Assembly: GCF_013373865.1 (NCBI RefSeq)
Contig: NC_050471.1
Span: forward strand, 3,118,501 to 3,182,500
Direction: 5' to 3'
DNA from: Monomorium pharaonis
Lineage: Eukaryota; Arthropoda; Insecta; Hymenoptera; Formicidae
Length of the DNA stretch: 64,000 nucleotides
Shown here: positions 49,166-63,635 of the stretch, piece by piece
Numbering within the stretch: position 1 is the stretch's first letter
Layout of the letters: every line of letters starts with the position of its first letter
Translations under genes and position numbers: made by a program
Notes under the pieces: model-generated
Told to the model about the DNA's origin: nothing
Seen by the model: only the letters and a program-made list of their open reading frames with translations
The model's database searches: none

Positions 49166-52100
49166 TCAGCTAGATTCCTTCTCTTTCGAATCTGAAACAG
49201 AAAAAACGAGCGAACCTTTAAACATTCGAGAGTCCGTACAAAATAATGTTACATTATTGCGATTATATTTATATATGTAAATTTTCCATAGTCTGCTTTC
49301 TTACCACTATCAGATTTGTCTTCTGAGGTACCGTTTGTCAACTCTTGCTCTTTCTTCTTCTCTCCTTCCTCCGATTCTACGCTAGATGCCTTTTTCTCCT
49401 CCTGATTCGCGGCCTTCTTGTCTTTCGCTTTGCCCTTAGCTGGCGTAGCTGGTTTAGGTTTCGGTTCTAGACTCGGATCCAGCACGATCTTACCGATGTT
49501 CTTGCGATCGTGCATTTTTTGCATGGCCTCAGGCACGTCCTCCAGCGCCCATGTTGAATCCACCACTGGCTTGATTTTGCCCTCGCTCCACAGCGTAAAC
49601 ACTTGATTCACCGCTCGTCGAACGAACGCGTGACTACCTTGCTGGTACAACAAGTGGCGTAGGTTCAATCCGGACAGTGTCTTATTCTCGTCGAACAGCT
49701 TTATGGGCGATACTTTGTCGACTTGCCACCACTAAACAACAAATAATAAACATATGTAAAAACAGAAATATAATCTTGAGAAAAAGGAATTATTCTAAAG
49801 AAACTATTCAGAGAATAGCACGTAATATCGAAAAAGAATATCAAAACTTACAATATTTTATAGTGAGACATTACTTTAGTAAAGCAAAAAACTGTATTGG
49901 AATACAAAATATTTTTTTGTTCAATTAAAAATTAAATTAATCTGAAAATGCCGAATTGTACGTACTGATCGCGCTGCGGAAAAGAAGCTCTTAGTTTCCC
50001 CGGTGACGACGTTGCTGGATCCATAAAGAATGTATTTGCCCATTGGCTTCAAGAGGGCGTAGCCCTTGTTACATTCTTCGCCGCATAGACAATCTAAGAC
50101 GATGTCCACGCCTTCCGGGGAAATTCTAAACAAGTTAGAGGTACGTAAAGGGTAAAAGATATATTGAATATCTCCATCTTAATATTAAATGCATTTTCGA
50201 TGGGAAGAAAGTAATCAATGTTAATTACTTGCGACATCGTCTACATACTTTCTGACTTCGTTGCTATAATCTGCGCCGCGTTCCAGCAGATGGTCGATAG
50301 TTCCAGCATTTTTAAGAGCCTCGCACTTAGATTTGCTGCTCACGCCGAAGATGGTTACGTCCTTCACGGTTTTTGCAAGCTGCACCACCGCTTGACCCTA
50401 AATCGAACGAATAAAATAATTTTTTTTATCGATGAGATCAAAATCAATTTAAGTACGGGCGTTTACACTTTTTTTTCTCTTTTCACAATACGCGCTGAAA
50501 AATACGCGAGAACATATTTCATCGCCACTTTCTTCGCCACAGACTCCCTTTTCGCAACGCACGCTACTTTTTGCCGAGAAAATCCAGTTACGTGCCGAAT
50601 TGAACGGGCGGCATCATACCCGGAGCCGCTACTTCTCGCCAATGCTACGCCTTGAGAAAGGATGAGACGGGATTAAGTGAGGAGAAAAAAGAACGGGGCC
50701 GCGTGCACACGGCCGCTCGAGATTTTCAACAGAAGCGGCATACATTATTTCCGAGAATCGCGCTCGCTGCTTTCCATTTCTCTCCGCCCCTCGTCGAGAA
50801 TTCGATACCCGGCGACCAAGCCGATGCCCGAGTCAGAGCGCTCCAGGCTCGAAGAAGAGTATAAATGAGAGGAAAAAAAGGAACGGGCAAAAAGGGGGAG
50901 AAAGAGAGAGAAAGAGAAGAGCGAAAGAGACAAAGACTATTTAAAATTCTTAAATAATCACAAAAACTATATTTCGGTTTTTCCGTCTTCTCTCGCGAAG
51001 TCTCCGTCGTTTCGTCGCCGTCACATTTACTAATTTAAGCACTATTATATTATATTATTATACGATAAAACATATATGTGACGTTATCGCGCAACATCTC
51101 CGTGAAATCGTTTATAACGACGTTACGTCTTCATCGGCGACGCTTCACTAGCCGCAAAGAGCGGAAGCTTTCTTGTCGCGCGTAGAGACAATGACTTAAT
51201 TAATATTAACCGATCCGCGGACTTGAAGAACAATGTCGCCCATCGCTCCTCGTTCGTGCCCTCCTCTTCTCGCGTTCCCTCGCGTTCATCGGCGGAGGAT
51301 GAGAACCGCGTGTACGTGAGGAGCGATAATTCATGCTCAACGACGACAATAGGAAAACGCGGGATCGCCGCATGAACAACGGGGCACTTTCGCGTCGCGA
51401 TTTCTCGCGTATTAGCCGCGAGAGAAGCTAGTCACGTACGATGAAAAAGCTCCGAGAGAGGCCCTCCAAACACGCACGCACACACGCACGCACGCACTCG
51501 GCTCGTGAAAAATACACCGCGCTTTCTGATCACGTCGGAGGACTTTCCCTCTCTCAGATGGATCGCGTTATATCTCTTCCGACGCTTGCTCGTCTTTCTT
51601 CTGTGAACAATGCGTACAAGTACTATCCCCGCGAGTAGGTATTCGAAAGGGCTTTCATGTAGCTGTCGAGACAGGCACGGTCGACAGGCACACGCCGCGC
51701 GAGTATCAGCAGCTTGCCTGTATCGTGTTTGCCGTGCGCTCGTTTAAGGAGAACGGCCGATGATGATCGCCACTCGGTGGCTATTTATAGCACAAGAGAA
51801 CGGTATCGGATCGATTTCAGGTACGACCTTAATTGTCGTTTAATTGATTTTCAATTGATTTCTTCCTCTTCGGCCGTTGGAACTGGAGAGACGAGAAAAA
51901 GTCTATCGATCTCGTCCCTTTCGTCCGGTATAACAAAAATCGTAGTTGAGCTTGAGCAACATGAGGCCTGGTTTTCTCTTCCACATTTCATCTTTTTGCG
52001 AACACACCTTATCCAATTTGCGAACAGTGCGGTAAAGTGCAATATAAAAAAAAAAAGTGGAGCGAAACTCGTCGCGGTTAAAATCTGACTCTCACTTCGA

Positions 52101-55100
52101 AACATAAAACATTCTCGACTCGTTACACACAAAACAAACAGAAATAAATGCAGCAATTAATTCAATTAACTAAATATACCCGTTGATAATTATTTAACTT
52201 GCTAATGCAAATTGTAACAATCTAAAGAACACAATTCGCGTGTTAAAGCGTCGCGAGAAATATATCTCTCTTTAAGCGCATTTCTCGTTCGTTCGATTTC
52301 AAAGAATGTTTTTCATGAAGCACACGCGATACAGGGTATCGGTCGCTGCGGAAGTCGGCTGTAATTAAACCCTTCTATAAAACATCGTTAAACCGCAAAA
52401 TACCAAAGGGAGAAAAGGGAAAAGAGAACCCGTTGTAGCGATCAGGTCGCCGGGTGTACACGTGGCACCCCGCGCCGATGTGGTGTGAAAGCAGCTTAAG
52501 GCCGCGCCACGTGGTAGTAACGTGCCGTCGACGGTGATATGGTAGCGGCGGTGGCAGTGGCGGTGGTGATGGTGGTGGTGGTGGTAGTGGTGGTGGTAGT
52601 AGCGGTGGTATGGTCTCAGACGGGTGCGGTCCATGACGGTGGTCGATGAGAGAGCGAAAGGTTGCCTGGCAACCCTCACACCCCGTGCGATTCGCGCACC
52701 GGCATCCCCCCCGGTAGATTTCGCCTTTCGCGTCTCAACCGTCGGGGATCGTGGGGGATGCCGCGGGTGGCGGTTCGCGCGGGGGGTTGCCGCTAGCTTC
52801 GGGTGTAACCTGTTGAGCCGTATTGATCCCGACGGCTCTACCTTCTTCTTCTTCTTATCTCCTTCTTCTGCTCCTCCTTCTCGTTGAGACGGAGAGAGAG
52901 CACCCCGCGTGGCCAAAGAACCCGGAAATACCCCCGGTACTTTAACCTTGCCCCTCCGTCGCTATCCTGCCATCCATCGTCAGCTAGTGCGAGCGACTAC
53001 GGTTCAACTACCGTCGCTCTCATGAAATTTTGCATTTCGTTCGCACCCCCGCGAGGTGTTTAACTTCATCCAAGGTCTTCACGATCGTGGGCGTAAGAAT
53101 TTAAACCGAGATCTTTAATCTTCACGGATGAGTAAACGAAGCTCGGCAAATTTTATTTCGGTAACCTTCCGCGGGGGAGGCGACTTTATTTCTGTACCCC
53201 CGACAGAAGCGCGCAAATATTTATCGTATAAAATCTTGTTTAGGTACTGCTCCTCGGCAATCCCTCGCGGTAAATTGATCGCGTCCACCCGTCGAATCTC
53301 CATTATTTTCTCGCCGCTAAAACACAGCGTAATGAATTTCGGGGAAGAAAAAAAAGACATCGCCAGTGCGCCGGCCGCATCCCTCGCGCGCGGGGACACG
53401 CGAACTGCTCCTCGTAAAACCAATTCCGGCGACGTATAAGCGATAATGTTAATGAACGTTCGCCTATTCTTCGCTGTTTAGATGCCCGCGGCGTCGTAAC
53501 GCCGCTATTTACTCGGATTTGTACTGCGTTCCACGTAAAACGTGTAACACGGCCATGGAAGACGCGTCGCGCCCGCGCGTTTACGAGCGGGAACATCTTC
53601 GCGGGAGACATTAACTCGCTCACACACGCGGTACCACGATAAAGCTGTCTAAATTCGGGTGGAAGGCACCCCCTTCGCCCGGGGCGTTTATTGTCGACTG
53701 AGCATTTTTGCACGCCAAAGGCGCTCTCACCCGTTTACATTCTGTCGCGACTTTAACGACGAACGCCGCTGTAAAATTCAAAATTATCGTGCCGAGCGTT
53801 GTGCCATGAAACTTAATACAATCACGCGCACAATAGAACGTCGATTCACACACACACATTCAAGACAATAACGTCGTGCACTCGGTGCAGATAAAGGATA
53901 AATAACTTTTACATATCGCATGTTGCTAAAACGCCCGAGCCATCATGCAATTGCAAATATGATAATTATAAAATATCCCTCGGTATATTCGAGACAAGCG
54001 GAATCATTTATGATAATGATTACGGGGCCGCGGGGGAGAGACGAATGGATATTTAAATTCCAATGCATTGCGCGCAATCGAACGTAATGACACTATCTTT
54101 AATATTGATATGCATTTACAGAAGGAAGAGAAATTAATGAAAAAGGAGAGAGGAAAACAGACACCGCGTATAACACAATATCGAACGTAACAGTTACGAT
54201 ACATCCGCGTATCGCGACATGTCGGGTCCTTCAAGTCACGATAAAGGATATACACGAGGCAAAGAAAAGGGGTGCAATTATAAAAAGTTCAATTCGTCAA
54301 TTCTCTTTCTCCCCGTAGTTTTCACGAACGGGTCGGAGGGAGGCGATACTCCGGCGCGCTCTCCGTAGTAGAGACGGAGGGGCAAGGTTAAAGACGTAGA
54401 AATACAAATATAAAAGGAGGTTTATTTTTCCCGTCGACTTACCACACCGCCGCCGGCGCTGTGCAGCAGGAGGCTCTTGCCGGGCGTAAGATGGGCCAGC
54501 TCGAAGAGCAGAATGTAAGCCACGGTGTAATTCATGGTGATGGCGGCCGCGTCGAGGTAGCTCATCCCGGACGGTAGCGCAAAAACGGACGTCGCCGGCA
54601 CGGCGACCAGCTCCGCCCACGCTTTGTGATCGGGAAGGGCGACTACCCTGTCGCCCACCTGTTAAAAGAACGGAAGAAAAAAAATATTATTACATGGATA
54701 TCAGGACAGAGAGTGTTTTATATCTATGTATAAGTTTCTATTCGAGACGCGAATACGCTGAAGATAAAAACAATGAAGTCCCTCGAAGATAATTTCATCG
54801 AGGTACCCGTATTATTTCCGCGAGGTACGCGATCTTTTCGGGATTATACCGCGCGTAAAATTCCCCGCGTATTTACCGGATCGTCATCGGATGAGGAAGG
54901 TTCAACGATTTTACACTTTGCGCCCTCCTCGAGAACGGGGGCGAGCCCGCCTTATCGAATTAAGCTTTCCGCTGTAAGGCATCTTGGCGAGGCAGGGGAC
55001 GAGGCAGGAACGAGCTGACATTGCTTCCGACCCTGAAAGCAACGAGCTCTCTCTCTCTCTCTCTCTCTTTCTCTCCCTCTTCTCTGACAAGGCAGCCCGC

Positions 55101-56223
55101 AATTCTATACGTGCTGGATGGTCTGAATCTGGACGCTTCGAGAAGCCTTCCAGCTTCTGGATCCCGAAAAGACTTTGGCGAGTCGCGAAAATAGACCACC
55201 CTGAGCGCACGTAAGTCACAGCAACATGCGGCGGGCGCCAGCCGGAGTGAAAAGCACGCCGCAAAGGAATTCCTTGAGGTCAGCTCGATTCTCCCCGTAA
55301 CGCTTACGACTACGTTAGGCCTGATAGCGAGATGATACTCGGCGTTATTTACGAAGCGACCATTAGCGCAGCCTCCTGGCGGCTTATCACGTCAGGGATA
55401 CGGGATATTTCTGCCTTCTTTTTTTTCCCTCTCCCTACCCCACCCCCTGACGTAAAGACGTTTAATAAGCGAAACGACCACGAGGGGAAAGTGGCCTGTC
55501 GTTTTATTTACGGCGCTCGTAGGTCCGGGGGAACGTGTGTTTCGAGTGCTTTCAAAATAATTCAACGTTGAGCCGAACGTGACGTCAATGCTGAAAATCG
55601 ATACAGGATATACTACTATTTCGATAGCCAAAACCCCGCGGCCTCGACCGAATCGAATTAGCGCGGCGTTGCCAGGTAGGAGGCATTCGCGGATCGAGCC
55701 TCTAATCGCGAATCCACGAAAGCAATTTTACCGCCCCGCTGATGTAAAGAGGAGAGGTTACGCTTTGTAAATCGAGTTAGAAAACGTACTTCCGTAGGCG
55801 GGCCAAGTAATTCTCGATGCAAGCAAATCTGTATTTCCGCTCGCGCGCGTTTCAATATTGCCAATAACATTCGATGCTATTTGCGACGCGGCCATTAATC
55901 TCTCCCTGGATTCAAAGGGAACAGAGAAAGCGAGAGCGATTCGGCACAGTCCCTCTTACGCGTTTTATTTTTGCCACGCCAATGAAATTCAGAACACACA
56001 CGTGCCACACAAAGCCCGAACTTGTTTTATTACAATTTAAGTTTCGCGCGCTCGTAATCAGATATTCATTAAAAGTTTCGTGCTTGTGCTCACTTTAAAA
56101 TTCTCGACCCCCTCGCCGACCTGCTCGATGTCGCCCGCGCACTCCGAGCCCATGATGAACGGGGTCTTCGGGGGCGAGTCGATCGCGCCCTGCCTGGCCA
56201 TCAAATCCTGGAAGTTCAGTCCG
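49166..56223 (-). CDS. VAT1: Synaptic vesicle membrane protein VAT-1 homologue, six 3' coding exons (5' end not found)
   Basis: VAT-1 is a membrane-associated, zinc-independent member of the quinone-oxidoreductase (MDR) family linked to vesicle and mitochondrial membranes. Exons in gene order are 56223-56094, 54658-54443, 50397-50249, 50125-49966, 49731-49305 and 49191-49166, adding 368 residues. The first begins inside a split codon, consistent with Cys in the family motif CGLNFQDLMARQG. Further landmarks are GSECAG, VGDRVVALP, the nucleotide-binding loop LLLHSAGGGVGQAVVQLAK, GVDIVLDCL, YILYGSSN, LNLRHLLYQQ and KNIGKIVLDP. The C-terminal ~60 residues are a Lys/Glu-rich charged tail. Stopping in frame after exon 5 would add a hydrophobic tail, but a GTAAGA donor and a 26-base last exon give the better ending KEKESS. 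The start exon must be upstream of 56223; I could not find it before the right edge. Confidence 0.94.
50398..54442 (-). other. VAT1: VAT-1 intron, no exon seen
   Basis: A 4 kb intron, CpG-rich, unlike the AT-rich stretch just downstream. It carries a GGT-type minisatellite (52541-52612) and GA-rich runs (about 50860-50935). Open frames here are either repeat translations or lack domain features. Nothing supports a nested gene. Confidence 0.7.
52541..52612. repeat. GGT/GTG-type minisatellite in VAT-1 intron
   Basis: Imperfect GGT-based units interrupted by GAT, GCA and AGT variants. The antisense frame appears as a poly-His stretch but is a repeat artefact. Confidence 0.85.
54659..56093 (-). 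other. VAT1: VAT-1 intron, no exon seen
   Basis: A 1.4 kb CpG-rich intron between the exons ending ENFK and beginning VGDRVV. It holds a CT tract near 55046-55070. No coding potential was recognised on either strand. Confidence 0.75.
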
Positions 56224-57735
56224 CTGCAACAAAACGAAAGAAAATTTTTTCCGTTAAGTAGCGCAATTCACGTGCAGTTTTTCCGATCAAAAAAATTTTA
56301 TTTTGAGTCATGAAATATATTAGAAAAAATCATGTAATCAAGATTCAATCAGTATTTAATGTGTTCTAAAATGTATGATGGTAGCCACGAACCATAAAAA
56401 GAAATTTCAAAGAATTACACTGTAGGTATTTTAAATATACTACGATTTGATGAAATGTATAGTAAAAATTTTTCTAGTCTTCTTTTTCGGCCCGTGCTTA
56501 CTATCGACTAAAGTAATTTTTATTACAAAATTTTCTCTCATCCATATTATATCTTACCCATATTATCATTTTGCTACCATTAGTGTAACAGCCCTTGTCA
56601 ACGTGATTAACGTCACGCAGCAAACGACGCTGTTTTTCGAAAATTACTACTCCGACGTCGCTGTCGTAGTCTAGGATCTGGCGATCTCGGTCCCGCGGGA
56701 CGTGCGGGCGTGCTCGTTTTCAACGGAAGCCCGGACAGAGTCCCCGGGAGGATTCGATCGTAATAAAATCCTAGACCGCGCGAAAGAAAACGTCGGCACG
56801 CGCGCACGGCTTGCGCTTGAAGCACCGAAAAGAGCTGAAGCATGCAGAAACCGCTTCGCGTGGCAGAAACTCATGTCCGCGGCTCCTCGCGTAAAACGCA
56901 CGTGTAGTTATACTTTGCCGGTGCCTAACGGCAGGCCCGACTGACAGGGAGGGTATGTAATGTAAAGACGAAGGCGCCGCGACGCCTAGACCGATGCCTG
57001 GCGTCGCACGCAACGCGGCCACGGCGGACGTCGCGGCGACATTACTCATCGGGAAATATTTACCATCGACGCTTCCGACGAAAAGTTCGACGGCATTTCA
57101 GCTGAAATTGTCGGGTAAACGATAATGCACGTGTCGGCGCAAAGTACGAGACCAAAAAATCTAAATCGCTTGGCTAAATGGTAAAGAAAAATATTATCAA
57201 TGTTATCTAATAAAACTATGAAATAGAAGCAATATCTAACGTAGTAAAAAAAATCTGATAAGTTTTAAATACATCAAAGGAATTTGACAGCAATTTTATA
57301 CATTTAGGTATTTATTCCATTCGTTTTATTTAACATCGGAAGCATCATATCGGAAGTCTCTTTACTCATTAAAAGACCAAGCGAATAAAACTTACTACAA
57401 AAATAAAGAATGTAATTAAAAATATTTCATCGATATAAAGGACAACCATTGAAAAGTCAAAGAATGTCGGAATCGTGTCCTTTCTGTAATTACATTGTTA
57501 ATCTAAAAAAAAAAAGAAAGTTTAATAACCGGTCCGCTCGGTACTTCTAGTGTTAATCCGAGCAAAGTGGCTGCTGTCTGTCCGTACGCGATCGGCTTGA
57601 GAGTACGAGAGCACTCTCCGTCTTCAATAGGTTGCACCGGCGATTGCACCGATGGCGCCTCTCGCGAGATATGTCGTGAATTGTTATCAATTTACGCGAT
57701 ATATACCACGTAATTTCCCGGAGCACCGCGAGCAC

Positions 57736-57760
57736 CGCGCGCGATGATTCATCGCGCGCG
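57736..57760. repeat. 12-base inverted repeat with a 1-base centre
   Basis: Arms CGCGCGCGATGA and TCATCGCGCGCG around a single T. The outer part is CG alternation. Confidence 0.8.
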
Positions 57761-60700
57761 CTCTCTTTTCTCTCTCTCTCCATGAAATCTCGCTCAAGGT
57801 TGGCGAACGTATCAGAAATGCCCACACGTGGACGCACGCTTATCGCGTATCAATTTTGTTTTCTATCTCGCTAAACGTTCCTTCCTTCTTTCGATGCACG
57901 TGCAGCCCGCGTTACACATGCAACGCGTTCAGCTAAAATAAGAAAAAAAAGAGGAGAGGGGAAGAACAAAAGGAGACGGCGATATTTCTGTTGACGGACG
58001 AATGAATCATATTCGCAACCGTATGCGAGAGGAGAGGGTATAGTTTCTTTCTCTCCCGGGTTGGCTGCACTATAGATGCGTTGCAGCTGGTGCCTGTGCC
58101 GTACGATAGCGCGCGTTTTATCGATAATATAACGAAGGAAGTTTGCGGTCGGGTTGCGAAACGATACCGCGCTTGCCGCGGAAGGCGGAATTCCGTCTCA
58201 CGTAACTCAAAAGAATGACTGTGTACCGCGCGCGACCGTGTCCTCCCTCTCTTTCCGAACTTCACGAGGGGTAACAGCAGCTCGCGCTGACACCACCGCT
58301 GGTGCAGAGATCAAATCGCTTCGCCGTGACATTACGGACCCGAGGGCGAATCGAGGCGAAAAAGTCGAGCGAAATCGTCAGCAGACGTCGCGCGTCGCTA
58401 AACGCACGCAAGCGTAACGAGTTTACACGGGGATTACCCCTAAACGTATCGACACGCAATAAATCGCGTGGATCGAAAAGCGCGCATTTATCCGCGCTGT
58501 CCAACAACGTGACGGGCAGCGGGAGGAAGGGCAGGGGGAAGACGTAATACGTGGGAACACGCGTGACTTGCGCGTCATTTGCTCGGGGAGGGCTGTGCGT
58601 CGGACAGCCGCGGTTCCGCGCCGCGCCGTCGTCAGGACGAATCGAAGCGAGACGAAGCGGGTCGAAGTATAGCCGGAGCACAAATATGATTCCATTCCGC
58701 GACTCTTATTGACAAGTATAGCTGTCCCCGCCAATCCGAAACGGATTAAGCCGACTCTATTAAATTTCCTCCCCTCCCCCCTACCTCCCCGTTCTCCGCG
58801 CGACGCGGAGTGTTCGCGCGTCGTTGTCGCGGCGGACTACTTGTCCCCCGCGTTGCGCGCGCGGTGTCGCAGGGCGTGGCGGGAAAAACTCGCCGCGTTT
58901 CTAAAATTAGCAATTTTAAGTGGCCGTAAAAACTACCCGGGGGGAATAATCGCGCGATGCACCTCGCGCAACGAGGGGTCGCGTCGTCGCGATTAATGTA
59001 CCGAGTCTTTGCAGTAAAACGCGGCGATATAAAGTTACGCGCACCTTCCTCACTCGACCGCTCTCGCGTTTCAACATATGGTTCCGGTCCACGCGGTCCA
59101 ATGTGTACAATTGCAGTATGCAGATCGCGACAATCGCGCGTATAATCGTCCAGGAACCTGGAATTTTAAGGGGAAAGAATGATGAGGCGGAATCGGAGAA
59201 TTATCTAAAGTTCGTCGAAATTTGCGAGTAGAAATTTAACGAAAAAATTCTCGCAAAATTAAATGTAACTAATATAAAGCGAGCTTTATTCGATCATAGC
59301 CGAATCTTTGTGTTATTTCTCATGTGATTTTATTATTGATTTTATATTTCATTAATGTTTAGATAAAATAGTTACTTGTAAATTACTATTTCTGACACTG
59401 TACTTAGTTTTTTAAGTACAAAGATCTAAAGTTGGCCAATATCGCAAACCAACGTGTTTACACAATTTCGATTAGCGATTTTCGAGACACCCAGTGTACA
59501 TAAAACATGTGACAGTCTGCTGTCGTGTGTGTTTGTGTGCGTGCATCGACGTTTTTGTACGAAGCTTCTAAGCAGAATTTCCATGCGCGGCAAGGCCGAT
59601 ATTTCGAGCCGCGGCATAATAAGCTCGTCGTACGTTCGATTCGAGCTTTCAATCATTCGCCGCGCGAACGACGAGCGACCACCCATCGTTCTATCAGTCG
59701 CTAATACAAACTCGTTGAGCGCAAATGCGACAGTTAAACGTAATAAAGCGCGCGGACGCAACTGCGGACGAAAACAAATTCCGTTCCACAAAGATAAAAC
59801 AACAGCAGCGGCGACGGCGGCGGCAGTTGCGGAGCCTGATGTGGCGTAATGAAATTCTGGTCGCGACGCGTCGAGCTGTCGTCGCGGTTAACTGTAGATA
59901 ACGCGCGTGATTTAGAGCCGATCGCGCCAACGCCAACGCTAGACGCTTTCATTCACCTTGTAAGACAGTATATTACCGTCCATTACTTTCACAATTTGTC
60001 GTACTTAGGGTCGTTTCCGCTCCTTCCGGCGCGCCGGAGCCCCGAGAGAGACAGAGAGAGAGAGAGAAAGAGAGAAAAACGGTCCGTTCCGGCCGCGCCG
60101 CGCCGGCAGAATTTCTGCCTACCGTCATTAACCCTTTTCGAGGTATCCGTCGCGCTAATGATATCCGCCGCGGCTGATAATTAATGAATTAATGTGGGGT
60201 GCGATGAACGGTAATTAAGGAAAGCGATCGATTATATGTAATAAAGCGAGCAACAGGAACGAGCCATTAATCGATCGGAATTTACTAATTTCATTCTACG
60301 AGATATATATATCGACTCAGAGTTTTTATTCGGTCGTCGTGTACAGGAACCCGCGGTCAAATATTACTGTTACGAAGTGATACGATGATAAACCGGGTTA
60401 GTTTTGTAACGGAACTGAATTGAAAAAGAAATATATGTGTCCGCCGAGCAAATGCGGGCTCTCCGTTCCCTCCGGTGGCCAACGACTTTTACCTGAGGAG
60501 ATCTCGCCGTGGGAAACCAGAGAGTAACCATGATTCGGCGATTCGCCTCTTTTCGAGAGGTCCCTCAAAAACGGGCGGTAGGGGCGCGGGTACAAGGACA
60601 AGGAGAGAGAACGAGAAAACGATTCGGGAGTCATGTTACGAGCGAGCCCGAAGAAGAAGTGCGGCTCTCGCGGCTCGCGATCGCTTAATTCCTCTAAATT

Positions 60701-60818
60701 GCGTCGAATTGAGGGGAATAATTTTCTCCATTCTTGGCGAGAGGCAATTGAACGAACCGGACCGGACAGCGACACGCAACGCACCCCAGGGTCGCACACA
60801 AAGCCGCACAAAGCCGCC

Positions 60819-60841
60819 GGCGGCGGCGGCGGCGGCGGCGC
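60819..60841. repeat. (CGG)n trinucleotide repeat
   Basis: Seven to eight CGG units in CpG-rich DNA upstream of the visible VAT-1 exons. Confidence 0.85.
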
Positions 60842-63578
60842 GGAGACACGCAGAGACACAGGGTATACAGGGTGTCTCCGATCGAGAAGAAGGAACAAGT
60901 TCAAGATAACGGAATTTCCAATTTCGTGCGGTCGCCTACAAAGGTCGCTCCCGGAGCGGTCTTAACAGCTGACTAGCTAATTATTTCCAGACATAATCCC
61001 AAATCCGTATGGCGCGAGGAACATCGCTGATATACAGAAGCCGTTTATCGGAAATAGCCTGTCGTCTACGAGTAGGCGGTTTTAAGTATAGAAAAGACAG
61101 ACAGAGAGAGAGAGAGAGAGAGACCGTCGCCCTTTCACTGGTATGGAACGCGCGTTTTCCGCGCGGACATACACGTCGATCGATCGCCGCCGTGGAAGAC
61201 ACCGAGGCGCCTACGGTACACAATCGTACGGCGAAATCAAATTGCACGAATCTCGCGTGACTCGGCGGAGCCCGGACGTTCGGATCGGCGAGTGAAAGTG
61301 CACCCGGGCTGCCGCGTACACGGCGTATGTTAGGTATACGTGGTATCACGATTCGAGAGGCGCAACGCAATTTGCGCGCGATATGTGACGATACGGTTCG
61401 CGCGTGCCGCGGTCATTACGCCGATATCGGCGGTCGTAAGGTGACGTCGTCGTTACCTTATCTCGAGAATAGGTGCGGACAAACTTTTCGTTTCAAGTTG
61501 CACCTCGCGGAAAAAGAAGACGCGAAAGACGCTTTGCAAAGAGGGAGAGGAAAGGGGGGGAAAAAAAGGGAACGAAGTAAACTCGATCCGTGCTACGAAG
61601 GGCCGGCACGCGCGAATTGACACGAACGCGCATATATGAATTATGCAGGGAACGAAGGGCTATAAATAGCAGACGGAATATTACGAGCGCGCGCGCACGC
61701 ACCACACACACACACTTGGTCGCCTCGCGATTTACTTTGCAATGTCGCGGGATAAGCGACCGGATGGCCGGGGAGCAGGATGACGACGACGACGACGACG
61801 TCGATATCTCTCCTGCGCCGCCCGGGTACTTCATTATTCGAGATAAGCCGGGCTCTGATTTCATTAACCTAAATCTCCCGAGTGTGCGTGCGAGAACGTA
61901 TACATGCGTGCGAGAGAGGCGAACGGCAAAATAAGAAGAGGGACGGTGGCGGAGCGTCGTAAACAATCGAGGATAAGAGAAATAAGACGATCTTTCCCGT
62001 GGACGCGTGGCGATCATCGCCAAGCGGAATGCGAAGTCGACGCACGGATGAAGTCGGCGAGATACCAGCGAGAGTTAATACAACACGGATACGTGGCCAC
62101 ACGCTCGGGGAATTATTTATCGTTGCATCACCGGCAAGCGTGGCCGAACGAACGGAGGGAGAGAAAGGGAGAGGAGAATCGGCCGTCGGAATTTTCGTTG
62201 CCGACATTTCAGCGACGGCAACGGCCGCGCATAATTGCAGCGACGGTCGTTTCTTTCAAGAGCAGACGCGGGCGAGGGTTAAGTCCTTCCTCCCTCTCCC
62301 TTCGCTCCCCCGCGCCGACTTTAAGGGAGCGGAAAAATACGGGAGAGTGCGAGCGTGCACTCAAAGAAAAATGCGTGGTACCAATTACCGTATTACATAC
62401 ACACTTGCGCGCGACAGATGACCCCGGAGTTATCAAACGGGGGAAAGAGGGAAGACTGGATGAGGGGATATACCGATATAGAAGTTTCGCTTTGTTGCTT
62501 TTTTTTATATCGTCCCCAACGAGAGAAAGAGAGAGGAAAAGAGGCTGTTGCACTTTTACGAGGACGGGCGACGGTCTATCGATGCAGGCAAGCAAGCACG
62601 ACAGAGCTAGCTACTCTGTGCAGACGGTGACTCGCGCGAAACGGATCGCAATCAGGCGGATGTAACGGTGAGAGAAGTAAGTAACGCGGAGCCGACGTAT
62701 GTACGTGTGTCGGAGAGGCTGAAGAACGGATTAGTTACGCATGCGAGGATAAAGTGTGATCCGCTACGCGAAAGATCTAATCTCTCATCCAGCTACGTTC
62801 TTAATAACGCTTCGGGACGAAAATATAACGAGCCAGATCGATCGACGCGAGGCGTATATCGGCAAATCGGTAACATCGTCGATATATAGTTGTGACGCGC
62901 GAATCAGATTACAGAAACGTACACGTACTAAAGCTTTCCCTGGCAGCCGGACACGAACAACAGAATCGGAACGGTATAAGACAACAGCTGCGGACCCCAA
63001 ACGCGTAGCGTTGTATATCGTTTCTTTTTTTTTCTTTTTTTGTGAGTCACGAACGCGCAGCGATGACGTTGACATAAGTGTCGGGCGACCGCGCGCGAGT
63101 TGCCACGTGTAACACTTCGCACTTTACTCCACGCGGTGTAAATAATTCCTATCGACCATCAATCCCTCCCCTCCCCTCTCCCGACATCTCGAGTCACGTG
63201 CATGAGGCCTCGCGCACATTCGCGACTCGATAAGCGTGTAATTTCCATCCGTCGTCGTTAATCGACTCCTCGATCTTCCCGAGATTCAATATATTAAGTC
63301 GCGGCACGTCAGGGCGCAGCTTAAAAATAATCGTCTTTGTACGCGATACAAAGGAAAATGTCGAATCCCGATTCGCCGTCGGCGCGGTGATGCAGCGATC
63401 GGCGAATCTTCTATCGAGGCGATTCGTATATACGTTATTCAGAGACACCGGGGATGACGCATCGTGTTGATTAAACGCTTATTGACTTGGTAAGGAACGG
63501 AAAATACTTAGTAATCTAGACGATAACCCGGCACCGCCGGCGATTAGCCGATCGGCGGCTTCACCCGCGCCGCCCGCA

Positions 63579-63580
<2 letters not shown>

Positions 63581-63632
<52 letters not shown>
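63581..63632. repeat. (CT)26 microsatellite
   Basis: About 26 uninterrupted CT units near the right edge of the window. Confidence 0.97.

Positions 63633-63635
<3 letters not shown>

Noticed and set aside
52365..52916. 183-codon minus-strand frame with a poly-His stretch
   Set aside because: The His run is the GGT minisatellite read antisense; no domain and no splice fit with VAT-1.
61590..62665. Plus-strand frames of up to 253 codons near the right edge
   Set aside because: Arg-rich, overlapping in several frames, with no domain and no splice context; typical of stop-poor CpG-rich DNA.
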